Source: a bacterium (GTDB taxonomy: Bacteria; Latescibacterota; UBA2968; GCA-2709665). From it: a stretch of DNA of 5,815 nt. Positions 1 to 5,757 of the stretch are shown piece by piece. The position numbers were made by a program, and so were the translations under genes. Below the pieces are notes generated by a model. That model searched no databases and was not told where the DNA came from. It saw nothing but the letters and a program-made list of their open reading frames with translations. How positions within the stretch are numbered: the stretch's first letter is position 1; every line of letters starts with the position of its first letter. The DNA is taken from positions 1 through 5,815 of the forward strand of contig JAQCGA010000287.1 of the NCBI GenBank assembly GCA_027619145.1. Reading direction: 5' to 3'.

Positions 1-45
1 GTAGTGAAAGTACTCCGGCAGGTAGGGAGTAAGCCCGGGGAATAA
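1..45 (+). CDS. Possible 3' end of a convergent gene (partial, uncertain)
   Basis: Plus-strand frame 1 is open from the window edge to a TAA at 43-45 and would give 14 C-terminal residues ending in KPGE. It is supported mainly by layout. The stop lies 14 nt before a strong hairpin, the mirror image of the aminotransferase stop 17 nt on the other side, and the run of T is better on the plus-strand side. This is what two convergent genes sharing a bidirectional terminator look like. The fragment is too short for family assignment. Plus frame 3 also reaches a stop (30-32). A minus-strand reading in the same codon register is open too (see findings), so this is only a tentative call. Confidence 0.33.
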   Translation, partial: VVKVLRQVGSKPGE

Positions 46-59
46 GGGTGTGTTTTCCA

Positions 60-98
60 CAGAAAAGCCCACTTCTTGAAAAGAAGTGGGCTTTTCTG
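60..98. terminator. Bidirectional Rho-independent terminator
   Basis: A perfect 18-bp inverted repeat (60-77 against 81-98) has a 3-nt loop. Its GC-rich core (GCCCACTTC/GAAGTGGGC) is flanked by an A-rich arm on the left and CTTTTCTG followed by TTTT (99-102) on the right. On the minus strand the stem also ends in CTTTTCTG, so it can work in both directions. It lies 17 nt beyond the aminotransferase stop and is the natural end of the four-gene minus-strand transcript. The longer T run on the plus side suggests it also ends a plus-strand transcript arriving from the left. Confidence 0.9.
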
Positions 99-115
99 TT
101 TTATGGTAGCGTTTC

Positions 116-1441
116 TTACAGCGTTTTGAGAACCTCCCGTGTGCGTTCCAGTGTGAGGTCTATGTCCTGTGTTGTGTGGGCAAGAGAGATGCTGCCCTGT
201 TTGGTAGGTAGAGGAAAGTGGTAGATACCCCGTTGCAAAAGGGCGGTGCGGTAGCGGGTGTCCAGGTCAAAGTTGTGGTGAAGCGCAATGTCGTGCCAGT
301 CTGCTGGCGCGTGGTCCATAAAATAGGCGCAAAAGGCCGAGCCCTGCCGACAAATGGTTGCCGTGATTCCGAATTCGTTGAAGAGGGTTTCCAGGCCGGT
401 TTGCATTTGCTCGCCCAGGGCGTAGAGGGTGGTATAGGCCTGAGCATTGTTTTGAGAGAGTTTGGTTATGGTGGCAATTGCGGCGGCACAGGGAATGGGG
501 TGTGCGTTATAGGTGCCGGCAATAAGCACCCTGCGTGAAGCATCCGGATGGGTGAAATAGCCCATAAGTTCAGATGAACCACCAATGGCACCCATGGGGT
601 AGCCGTTGGCCAGGGCTTTGCCGAATACGGAAAGGTCTGGTTGAACCTTGCAGATGCTTTGATACCCGCCCAGAGCGTGCCGGAAACCAGTTTTGACTTC
701 GTCGAAGATGAGGACCACACCGGCTTCATTGCATAACTCTCGGAGGCCTTCCAGATAGCCGGGTTGCGGCTTGACAATGCCAATGTTCTGTAGGATGGGT
801 TCCAGGAGAACGGCGGCAATCTTGTGACGCTGGAAGACATATCGGATGGAGTCCAGGTCGTTGTAATTGACCACGTGGATATCCTGGAGTACGTGGTCTG
901 GAATACCGGCGGTGATGGGTGCAACCCTGTATTCACCGGGGCAGACGCGGGGGCCAATGATGTCCAGGGGGGTCATTACGTTTACGGCTACGTCGTTGTG
1001 CCAGCCGTTATAGCCGCCCTGCATGACAATGATACCATTTCTCCCGGTGTGGGATCGGGCGATGCGAATGGCATGGTAGGTGGCTTCCGAACCGGTGTTG
1101 GTGAGCATCACGCTGTGAACGGAGGAGACGTTATTCACAATGCTTGCTGCTGCCTGACCCTCCCACGGGTTGGTGCCTGACCCCATCATGGAGACTTCGT
1201 CGTCCAAAGCCCGTCGTACCGCCGCGTTTACATCCGGATCGTTATGTCCCAGTACATATGGTGCAAAGGCGGCGTGGTAGTCGAGATATTCGTTTCCATC
1301 CGCGTCCCAGACACGGCTACCCCGTCCTTTGACAAAGGCGATTTCTGGCTGTACAGCTCGGTTGATGGAGACGACACCGCCGGGAATAAATTTTCGATTG
1401 GCCTCGAAGATGGCTGCCGAGGCGCTGTGTTTCAGGGGCAT
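116..1441 (-). CDS. HemL-like class III aminotransferase (PLP-dependent)
   Basis: This 441-residue fold-type I PLP enzyme of aminotransferase class III is closest in layout to glutamate-1-semialdehyde 2,1-aminomutase (about 430 residues). Visible landmarks are NTGSEA at 115-120 (cofactor phosphate region), the aromatic GGYNGWH segment at 142-148, EP at 214-215, FDEVKTGFR at 246-254 with D247 expected to pair with the pyridine nitrogen, and the Schiff-base lysine K275 in FGKALANG. A GTYNAHP segment lies at 309-315 and a SLAHTTQDID tail near 419-428. The protein is full length with no signal peptide, so cytoplasmic. The ATG is preceded by AAGGA (1448-1452) at 6-nt spacing. It follows the dioxygenase stop by 36 nt and is the last gene before the terminator. 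No heme-synthesis gene is nearby and the neighbours are catabolic-type enzymes. I therefore infer an amino-group transfer or shift on a pathway intermediate rather than HemL itself. The class is secure; the substrate is unknown. Confidence 0.9.
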   Translation of the reverse strand: MPLKHSASAAIFEANRKFIPGGVVSINRAVQPEIAFVKGRGSRVWDADGNEYLDYHAAFAPYVLGHNDPDVNAAVRRALDDEVSMMGSGTNPWEGQAAASIVNNVSSVHSVMLTNTGSEATYHAIRIARSHTGRNGIIVMQGGYNGWHNDVAVNVMTPLDIIGPRVCPGEYRVAPITAGIPDHVLQDIHVVNYNDLDSIRYVFQRHKIAAVLLEPILQNIGIVKPQPGYLEGLRELCNEAGVVLIFDEVKTGFRHALGGYQSICKVQPDLSVFGKALANGYPMGAIGGSSELMGYFTHPDASRRVLIAGTYNAHPIPCAAAIATITKLSQNNAQAYTTLYALGEQMQTGLETLFNEFGITATICRQGSAFCAYFMDHAPADWHDIALHHNFDLDTRYRTALLQRGIYHFPLPTKQGSISLAHTTQDIDLTLERTREVLKTL

Positions 1442-1477
1442 AGTGGATCCTTACTGGTAAATGGTGCCGGGATGGTT

Positions 1478-2446
1478 TTAACAGATCATGCCTTGTTTTG
1501 CGCGGATCCCATGGGCGGGTGGGTTGTCGCCAATCCAGCGTTCGTCCTGGTCTTCGGTAGCCAACTGATACCGCGAGTCCGAGGAGATGCGGACGCGATT
1601 GGTGTGGTTGTCCGAACTGGCGTGCAGAAGGAAGACTGAGAAAATGAGAATGTCGCCCAGTTTAAAATCTGCGGTGAGCCAGCGCCCGCCCAGGCGTTTC
1701 CGGGCATCAATGGCGTCTTCTGCGTAGGATCCGGTGCCGTTCCAGCGAATTTTTGTGCGTTCTTCGTTGGTAAGTTCGCGGTTTTCGGCTTTGGCCGTTT
1801 CCACGATGTGCCGGGCCTCTTCTTCATTTGCGCAATATTTGTCCACATCGATCCGGCCATAGGTTTGACGAAGTTCTTCATTTTTGTGAGAGTTTTCCAG
1901 GACCATGAGTCCGCCCATTTCAAAAGGCACATCTCCCAGGGGTGTCCAGGATGTGTAGAGGTTGTGCGTGCCCCGGCCCATGTAGACAATGTCGTAGTGT
2001 GGCTGCGTAGGACTGGAGATCCCAGGGGCTTTTACACGGAACCAGGTGTAGTCGAAGTGGGCGATTGGGCCGTCCAGGAAGAAGCGGTAAAAGTCCATCA
2101 GGCGGCCGGCGTAGAGGAGGTTCATGAGAGAAGGGTTGTTGCGGGTAAAATCGGTCATGGACCCAAGCTTGTTGCCGGGTTTGAATACGCCTTCCGCCAG
2201 TGGGTATGTTTTGTCAATGGCACCCATGCCGTCCAGGCGATGGAGAATTTCCATCCGGGCTTCCAGGGCATCGTCCATGTTCAGGAGGCCCGGCAGATAG
2301 AGGTAGCCGTCTTCGGCCATGCGGGCGTGGAGGGCGTCCCGGTCGTGTACCAGGTGGTCTGCCCGGCGGAGTTCACCAAAGTCGTTTTCGGACTCACTTA
2401 GATTTTTGCCCCGGAAAGTCAGGGTGGACAGCGATTCTGCAGCCAT
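1478..2446 (-). CDS. PhyH-family Fe(II)/2-oxoglutarate dioxygenase
   Basis: This 322-residue protein belongs to the phytanoyl-CoA dioxygenase (PhyH) family: non-heme iron enzymes that couple 2-oxoglutarate decarboxylation to hydroxylation or related oxidation of a small molecule. The iron facial triad is readable: H150 and D152 in PHYDIVYMGRG, and distal H275 in GDILIFS..FLLHASSDN. R286, 11 residues after the distal histidine, sits where the 2-oxoglutarate-binding arginine is expected. An insert rich in charged residues (about 188-250) lies between the two halves of the barrel. I chose the ATG at 2446 because AAGGAG (2456-2461) sits 9 nt upstream. An in-frame ATG at 2515 would overlap the preceding gene and lacks a comparable site. 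It is 50 nt downstream of the DUF3604 stop and 36 nt before the aminotransferase start, so it is in the same operon. There is no export signal. The substrate is unknown; members of this family act on very varied metabolites and CoA-linked function should not be assumed. Confidence 0.9.
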   Translation of the reverse strand: MAAESLSTLTFRGKNLSESENDFGELRRADHLVHDRDALHARMAEDGYLYLPGLLNMDDALEARMEILHRLDGMGAIDKTYPLAEGVFKPGNKLGSMTDFTRNNPSLMNLLYAGRLMDFYRFFLDGPIAHFDYTWFRVKAPGISSPTQPHYDIVYMGRGTHNLYTSWTPLGDVPFEMGGLMVLENSHKNEELRQTYGRIDVDKYCANEEEARHIVETAKAENRELTNEERTKIRWNGTGSYAEDAIDARKRLGGRWLTADFKLGDILIFSVFLLHASSDNHTNRVRISSDSRYQLATEDQDERWIGDNPPAHGIRAKQGMIC

Positions 2447-2455
2447 TGGAACAGT

Positions 2456-2461
2456 CTCCTT
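2456..2461 (-). promoter_or_regulatory. Ribosome binding site deciding the dioxygenase start
   Basis: AAGGAG on the minus strand lies 9 nt upstream of the ATG at 2446. It separates the chosen start from the longer reading frame, whose first ATG at 2515 would begin inside the last codons of the upstream gene and add 23 poorly family-like residues. Confidence 0.75.
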
Positions 2462-2496
2462 AATGAAGTACAGAAAAAGAAGGGTGGCTGTGCATT

Positions 2497-4413
2497 TTAA
2501 TTCAAGTTTACCCATATGGGTGAAGACCAGGCGGCTTCACCATCCGCCTGGAGTACACGTACATAATAATACGCATTTTGGTTGAGAATTTCCACATCCA
2601 TAAAGGACAGGCGGCAGATATCGTCAGGTGCATGCCGGGGTGTTTCGGTGTGGACAACGACGCCATTGCGCAACAATTCGATTCGGTCTATGGCGTCCGT
2701 GCCGCGTGCCCAGGCAACAATTTCACGATGGGCTTCGGGAGATTCAACGGTGCACGTATCCCCCATTGGGCAAGTGTTCACGCTGAAAGATAGCTGGATT
2801 CGTGCGCCGGTGGTGCCGTAGCATCGGCGATTTTTCAGGGCATCGAAGAGGGCTTCCCGTGTGAGTTCTGGCGCGAAGATGGCGGCCAGTCCGCCAGGGA
2901 AAGGGGTGTGAACCTGGCGGTCGTGTGGGTAGCTACGGCCGGGCATGCCCACGTGGTTGTCGCTGCTGGCAATGAAGCCCATCCTGTAGCCGCGCTGGAG
3001 GGCTTCCCATGCGCCTGCGCCGGGTGTCATGCCTTTGTTCCAGCGTTCTGTGGACGGGTTTTCAGATTGGCCCCAGCAGGAGTAGATTTCCATGAGGGGT
3101 TCCAGGTCCGGATCGTGGTAGGACCAGTCAGTCCAGGTTTTGACGTGGTGGGGCACCAGGATGACATCGTTGCGCCCTTTGTAGTGTTGATACAGGAACT
3201 CCGGCATGTAACTGAAGGTGTTCGGGTCTTCGGGTGGTTCGGGATCTGCGTTTCGATAATAGACGTTTCGATGGCCTATCGGTGAGCCAGCTTCGTAGGA
3301 CTTGAAGGTGACGAAGGTGCCGGGTTCGTAATTTTCAACGGCTTTTTGCTGAAGGAGTTCCCATCCGGTGCCTGTGTTTCCACCCTGGTCGGTGATGGCG
3401 ATAAAGTCCAGGAGGCTGATTTCTCGTGCATAGGCGTAGAGTTCGTCGGGTGTGCCGCAGGAGATGCCTTTGGACCAGTTGGCCTGGCGCGTGTTTTTTT
3501 TCTGGGAGTGCATGCTGTGGTATTCGCTCTGGGCGTGCAGGTCTCCCCAGAAGAGCTGGAGGTCGTCGTGTTCTACGCAGGCTGGATTGGATCGTCCCCA
3601 GACCTGGTCGCCTTTTGAGTTGGTGAGCGCAACGCCTTCGATTAATGCGCTGGGCTTTTCCAGGTCCACCTCAGGTGGGGCAGATTGGGAGAAGTGAACG
3701 CGGCCAACTCTTCGCCACCGGGTGTCGCGGAGGACCAGGCTTTCAGGTGCTTTTCCGTTTGGGCGGCAATGGCAGGCGTCTGTAAGGGCGACCCGGAGGG
3801 TTGGGTTGGGGATCGATGAAGATGGCGCAACGAGGTTGGCACGCACGGGTGGACCGGCGATTACGTTGAGTTCTACGGGGGCACCGGCCGGGCGAACCCA
3901 GGTTCCGGTGCCGGGGTTTACGCAGGCAGAGAGGGTGAGCTGGTTTTCGGGGAAGGTCTGGATGCGCGCGCCCTGTCCGATAAAGCGGGGGTCACCATAG
4001 GTGAGCAGGATGCGGTCCTGGGGGGAGAGAGGCGCGTCTTTGAGGGTGGCAGTGATCCACCAGCGCCAGTAGGCTTCGGCAGGGTCTTCGTCCGGGAGAA
4101 GCATGCGTTCCATGGCTTCCAGGTGGAGGACGGCCTGACCAGAGGATTCAATTTTTCCGGTGGTGTTGACGGGGTGAAAAGGTGCGAAGCGCTGTTCACT
4201 TCCGGAGACGAGCTCGCCCCAGTAGCGAAGCTGGGGTACCACGGCCTGTTGCCAGCCGGTATTCGGCAGGCCTATGCGAAGTTGGGCACCTTCGGGCAGG
4301 CCCTGTTCTCCAACGGTGAATGTGAAACAGAGTGTGACCCACTCTCCGGTGGTAAAGGGACCGGGTGGAGAGAGCGTAACAGAGCCGATGGTTTTGTCTT
4401 GAGGGAAAATCAT
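2497..4413 (-). CDS. DUF3604 PHP-like metalloprotein
   Basis: This 638-residue protein matches the layout of DUF3604, a PHP-like family with predicted metal-dependent hydrolase chemistry and no settled function. Residues about 1-285 form a beta-rich N-terminal region. The catalytic part follows: FWGDLHAQSEYH (288-299), DFIAITDQGG (336-345), YEAGSPIGHRN (373-383), VPHH (420-423), YSCWGQSE (444-451) and ASSDNH (482-487). These are the usual positions of clustered His/Asp/Glu metal ligands. A C-terminal beta module ends in YYYVRVLQADGEAAWSSPIWV (615-635), typical of the family. There is no signal peptide or membrane segment, so it is probably cytoplasmic. Its ATG overlaps the upstream stop as ATGA (4410-4413), and GGGAG (4420-4424) lies 6 nt before the ATG, so translation is probably coupled. 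The family's usual GDLHxH is GDLHAQ here (Q295). The family call is firm; the reaction (possibly hydrolysis of a phosphate, sulfate or other ester) is open. Confidence 0.88.
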   Translation of the reverse strand: MIFPQDKTIGSVTLSPPGPFTTGEWVTLCFTFTVGEQGLPEGAQLRIGLPNTGWQQAVVPQLRYWGELVSGSEQRFAPFHPVNTTGKIESSGQAVLHLEAMERMLLPDEDPAEAYWRWWITATLKDAPLSPQDRILLTYGDPRFIGQGARIQTFPENQLTLSACVNPGTGTWVRPAGAPVELNVIAGPPVRANLVAPSSSIPNPTLRVALTDACHCRPNGKAPESLVLRDTRWRRVGRVHFSQSAPPEVDLEKPSALIEGVALTNSKGDQVWGRSNPACVEHDDLQLFWGDLHAQSEYHSMHSQKKNTRQANWSKGISCGTPDELYAYAREISLLDFIAITDQGGNTGTGWELLQQKAVENYEPGTFVTFKSYEAGSPIGHRNVYYRNADPEPPEDPNTFSYMPEFLYQHYKGRNDVILVPHHVKTWTDWSYHDPDLEPLMEIYSCWGQSENPSTERWNKGMTPGAGAWEALQRGYRMGFIASSDNHVGMPGRSYPHDRQVHTPFPGGLAAIFAPELTREALFDALKNRRCYGTTGARIQLSFSVNTCPMGDTCTVESPEAHREIVAWARGTDAIDRIELLRNGVVVHTETPRHAPDDICRLSFMDVEILNQNAYYYVRVLQADGEAAWSSPIWVNLN

Positions 4414-5621
4414 GAGGTGCTCCCAACGGTGTGTTCGGCCAGGGCTGCCTCGTTGATTTCTACGCCCAGGCCAGGGCCGGTGGGAACCTGGAACCGGCCG
4501 GCTTCGCAGATGATGGGGGATTTGAGGATGCGGTTGGTTTTTTCGAAGACAGAGTGCTGAAATTCCATGAGGGCCACGTTGGGCACGCTTGCGGCTGCGT
4601 GGATGCTGGCGGCCACGTACACGCCGTAGGCCGGTCCCAGGTGGGGGACCACACGTACGTTATAGGCTTCGGCCAGGTTGGCAATTTTTCGGAATTCAGT
4701 GAGGCCGGTACGGCCAATGTCTGGCTGGATGATGTCTGCGGAACGTTTTTCGAGAACGGGCCGAAACTGGTGGCGGGTGCGGCGTTCTTCGCCCATGGCC
4801 ACGTCAATGGAGAGGGTGTGTGCCAGGCTGGCCAGTCCGTCCAGGTCTTCGGGGACCAGAGGGGCTTCCAGGAAGTGGCAGCCCAGTTCTTCCATGCCGC
4901 GGCCCAGGCGGATGGCCTCTGCGGGATTGTAGTTCCAGTGGGCGTCGTTCATGAGTTTGACGCCTTGCCCGACGGTTTCGCGGACGGCTCGTAGATTTTC
5001 CAGGTCGATTTCTACGCCGTATCCCAGCGCCATTTTGATGGCGTCGAAGTCCCGGTTGAGAACCCATTCAGCCGCCAGTTGGGCGCGGCCTTCCACTGTG
5101 GGAGCAGGTAGGCCGGAGATATAACAAGGAACGGCGGTTCGATACAGGCCGCCGAGTAATTTGTGTACGGGCAGCCCGGTGAATTTCCCGGCGAGATCCC
5201 ACAGGGCAATGTCCAGGGCGGCCATGGCATCCAGGGCGAAGCTGGTGAAGTGGCCGCGCTCGTGTATGCCTCGGTATGCCATATTCCAGAGACAATCGAT
5301 GTCCAGGGGATCCCGGCCCAGGTAGAAGGGTTTGTAGAGGCGTTCTGTCAGGACCTGAAGCACTTCGGGAACCAGGGGAGCCTGAGCCTCACCCCAGCCT
5401 ATAAGCCCAGTGTCTGAGGTGATTTTGACGAGGAACCCTTCGACGCTATGAGAGAAGAAGGTGGGGTAGTGTGGTCTCTGGAAGTAGCCGGTTTCGGTGG
5501 TTTGTACCCCGTGTTCGAGTGCACCCAGGTACGGGACATCGCTGGGGGTTTTGAGGACGAAGGTTTCGATATTTTCAATTTTCATACCTGGGGTTCCCAC
5601 CGGTAGAGAAGAAGGTTGCAT
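4410..5621 (-). CDS. Enolase-superfamily acid-sugar dehydratase-like protein
   Basis: This 403-residue protein is a mandelate racemase/muconate lactonizing enzyme homologue, with an N-terminal capping domain (about 13-145) and a modified TIM barrel (about 150-380). Mg2+ ligands are expected at D226 (NDAHWNY), E252 (FLEAPL) and E278 (GEER). The Asp-His dyad is D301 (QPDIGRTG) and H327 (VPHLG), and E353 lies in ALMEF. At the end of the second barrel strand the motif is IKMALG (K196-M-A198), so the second lysine of the racemase KxK pair is absent. H228, two residues after D226, gives a DxH arrangement known from galactonate-type dehydratases. I infer dehydration of a sugar acid to a 2-keto-3-deoxy acid; the substrate is unknown. 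The start at 5621 is favoured by AGGAG (5632-5636) 10 nt upstream; the alternative is MKIENIETF at 5585. It is the first gene of the operon. Confidence 0.88.
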   Translation of the reverse strand: MQPSSLPVGTPGMKIENIETFVLKTPSDVPYLGALEHGVQTTETGYFQRPHYPTFFSHSVEGFLVKITSDTGLIGWGEAQAPLVPEVLQVLTERLYKPFYLGRDPLDIDCLWNMAYRGIHERGHFTSFALDAMAALDIALWDLAGKFTGLPVHKLLGGLYRTAVPCYISGLPAPTVEGRAQLAAEWVLNRDFDAIKMALGYGVEIDLENLRAVRETVGQGVKLMNDAHWNYNPAEAIRLGRGMEELGCHFLEAPLVPEDLDGLASLAHTLSIDVAMGEERRTRHQFRPVLEKRSADIIQPDIGRTGLTEFRKIANLAEAYNVRVVPHLGPAYGVYVAASIHAAASVPNVALMEFQHSVFEKTNRILKSPIICEAGRFQVPTGPGLGVEINEAALAEHTVGSTS

Positions 5622-5631
5622 GGCGGCCTTT

Positions 5632-5636
5632 CTCCT
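5632..5636 (-). promoter_or_regulatory. Ribosome binding site of the first operon gene
   Basis: AGGAG on the minus strand, inside TAAGAGGAGAAAGG, lies 10 nt before the ATG at 5621. The internal ATG at 5585 has only a weak purine stretch, although its product MKIENIETF looks like a usual enolase-superfamily N terminus. The site therefore favours the 403-residue form over a 391-residue form. Confidence 0.7.
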
Positions 5637-5680
5637 CTTATTATAATCGTTTTCAGGGTAAAAGGCAGGGTTTTTTTTGG

Positions 5681-5708
5681 TTGGTTGGATGGACAGAGTT
5701 CGTAAAAT
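5681..5708 (+). promoter_or_regulatory. Candidate promoter for the divergent plus-strand gene
   Basis: TTGGTT (5681-5686), a 16-nt spacer and TAAAAT (5703-5708, one mismatch to TATAAT) form a plausible sigma70-type promoter. It would start transcription about 40 nt upstream of the ATG at 5758. The -35 match is weak (three of six). Its -10 box overlaps the -10 box of the opposing promoter by two bases, so the two would compete for polymerase. Confidence 0.4.
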
Positions 5709-5725
5709 TATATGGATGAACAGAG
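5686..5725. repeat. Tandem 13-bp direct repeats in the divergent promoter region
   Basis: TGGATGGACAGAG (5686-5698) and TGGATGAACAGAG (5713-5725) match at 12 of 13 positions and start 27 bp apart. The second copy fills nearly all of the spacer between the TTGACA and TATAAT boxes of the minus-strand promoter. The first lies inside the spacer of the plus-strand promoter and near the expected minus-strand transcription start. This placement is what an operator for a regulator bound at two sites would show. The regulator is not in the window. Confidence 0.6.
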
Positions 5726-5732
5726 ATGTCAA
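5707..5732 (-). promoter_or_regulatory. Candidate promoter of the four-gene operon
   Basis: On the minus strand a perfect TTGACA (5732-5727) is followed by a perfect TATAAT (5712-5707). The spacer is only 14 nt, shorter than the usual 16-18. Such short spacing normally weakens sigma70 recognition and may mean an activator is needed, or that only one of the two boxes is used. Transcription would start near 5700 and leave a leader of roughly 80 nt. A second TATAAT-like sequence (5640-5645 region) has no good -35 box and is too near the ribosome binding site. Confidence 0.5.
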
Positions 5733-5743
5733 CACCGAACTCC

Positions 5744-5749
5744 GGGAGG
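5744..5749 (+). promoter_or_regulatory. Ribosome binding site of the divergent gene
   Basis: GGGAGG lies 8 nt upstream of the ATG at 5758 and is the strongest Shine-Dalgarno match in the window. It makes the plus-strand start convincing although only 19 codons are visible. Confidence 0.75.
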
Positions 5750-5757
5750 CATAGGCG

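Noticed and set aside
2447..2496. Pyrimidine-rich 50-nt gap between the DUF3604 and dioxygenase genes
   Set aside because: I looked for a hairpin, an internal promoter or a small gene and found only the ribosome binding site.
2446..2515. Longer dioxygenase start at 2515 with a hydrophobic TLLFLYF stretch resembling a leader
   Set aside because: There is no good ribosome binding site, it overlaps the upstream stop, and an AAGGAG stands at proper distance before the ATG at 2446. The apparent leader is translated intergenic sequence.
2510..2521. Perfect 12-bp palindrome ACCCATATGGGT
   Set aside because: It lies within the last codons of the DUF3604 gene, encoding the family-typical SPIWV end, and has no promoter boxes beside it. 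It could be an operator for an internal promoter, but coding constraint is explanation enough.
4431..4994. 187-codon open frame on the plus strand opposite the dehydratase
   Set aside because: It is an antisense shadow of a conserved gene with recognisable catalytic motifs, and it has no ribosome binding site or family resemblance. The same applies to the 197-codon plus-strand frame at 1808-2401 and the other antisense frames.
5671..5688. Run of eight T followed by three TTGG units
   Set aside because: There is no stem before the T run, so it is not a terminator, and the tetramer repeat is too short to call a tandem repeat array. It may affect DNA bending near the promoters, but nothing supports more.
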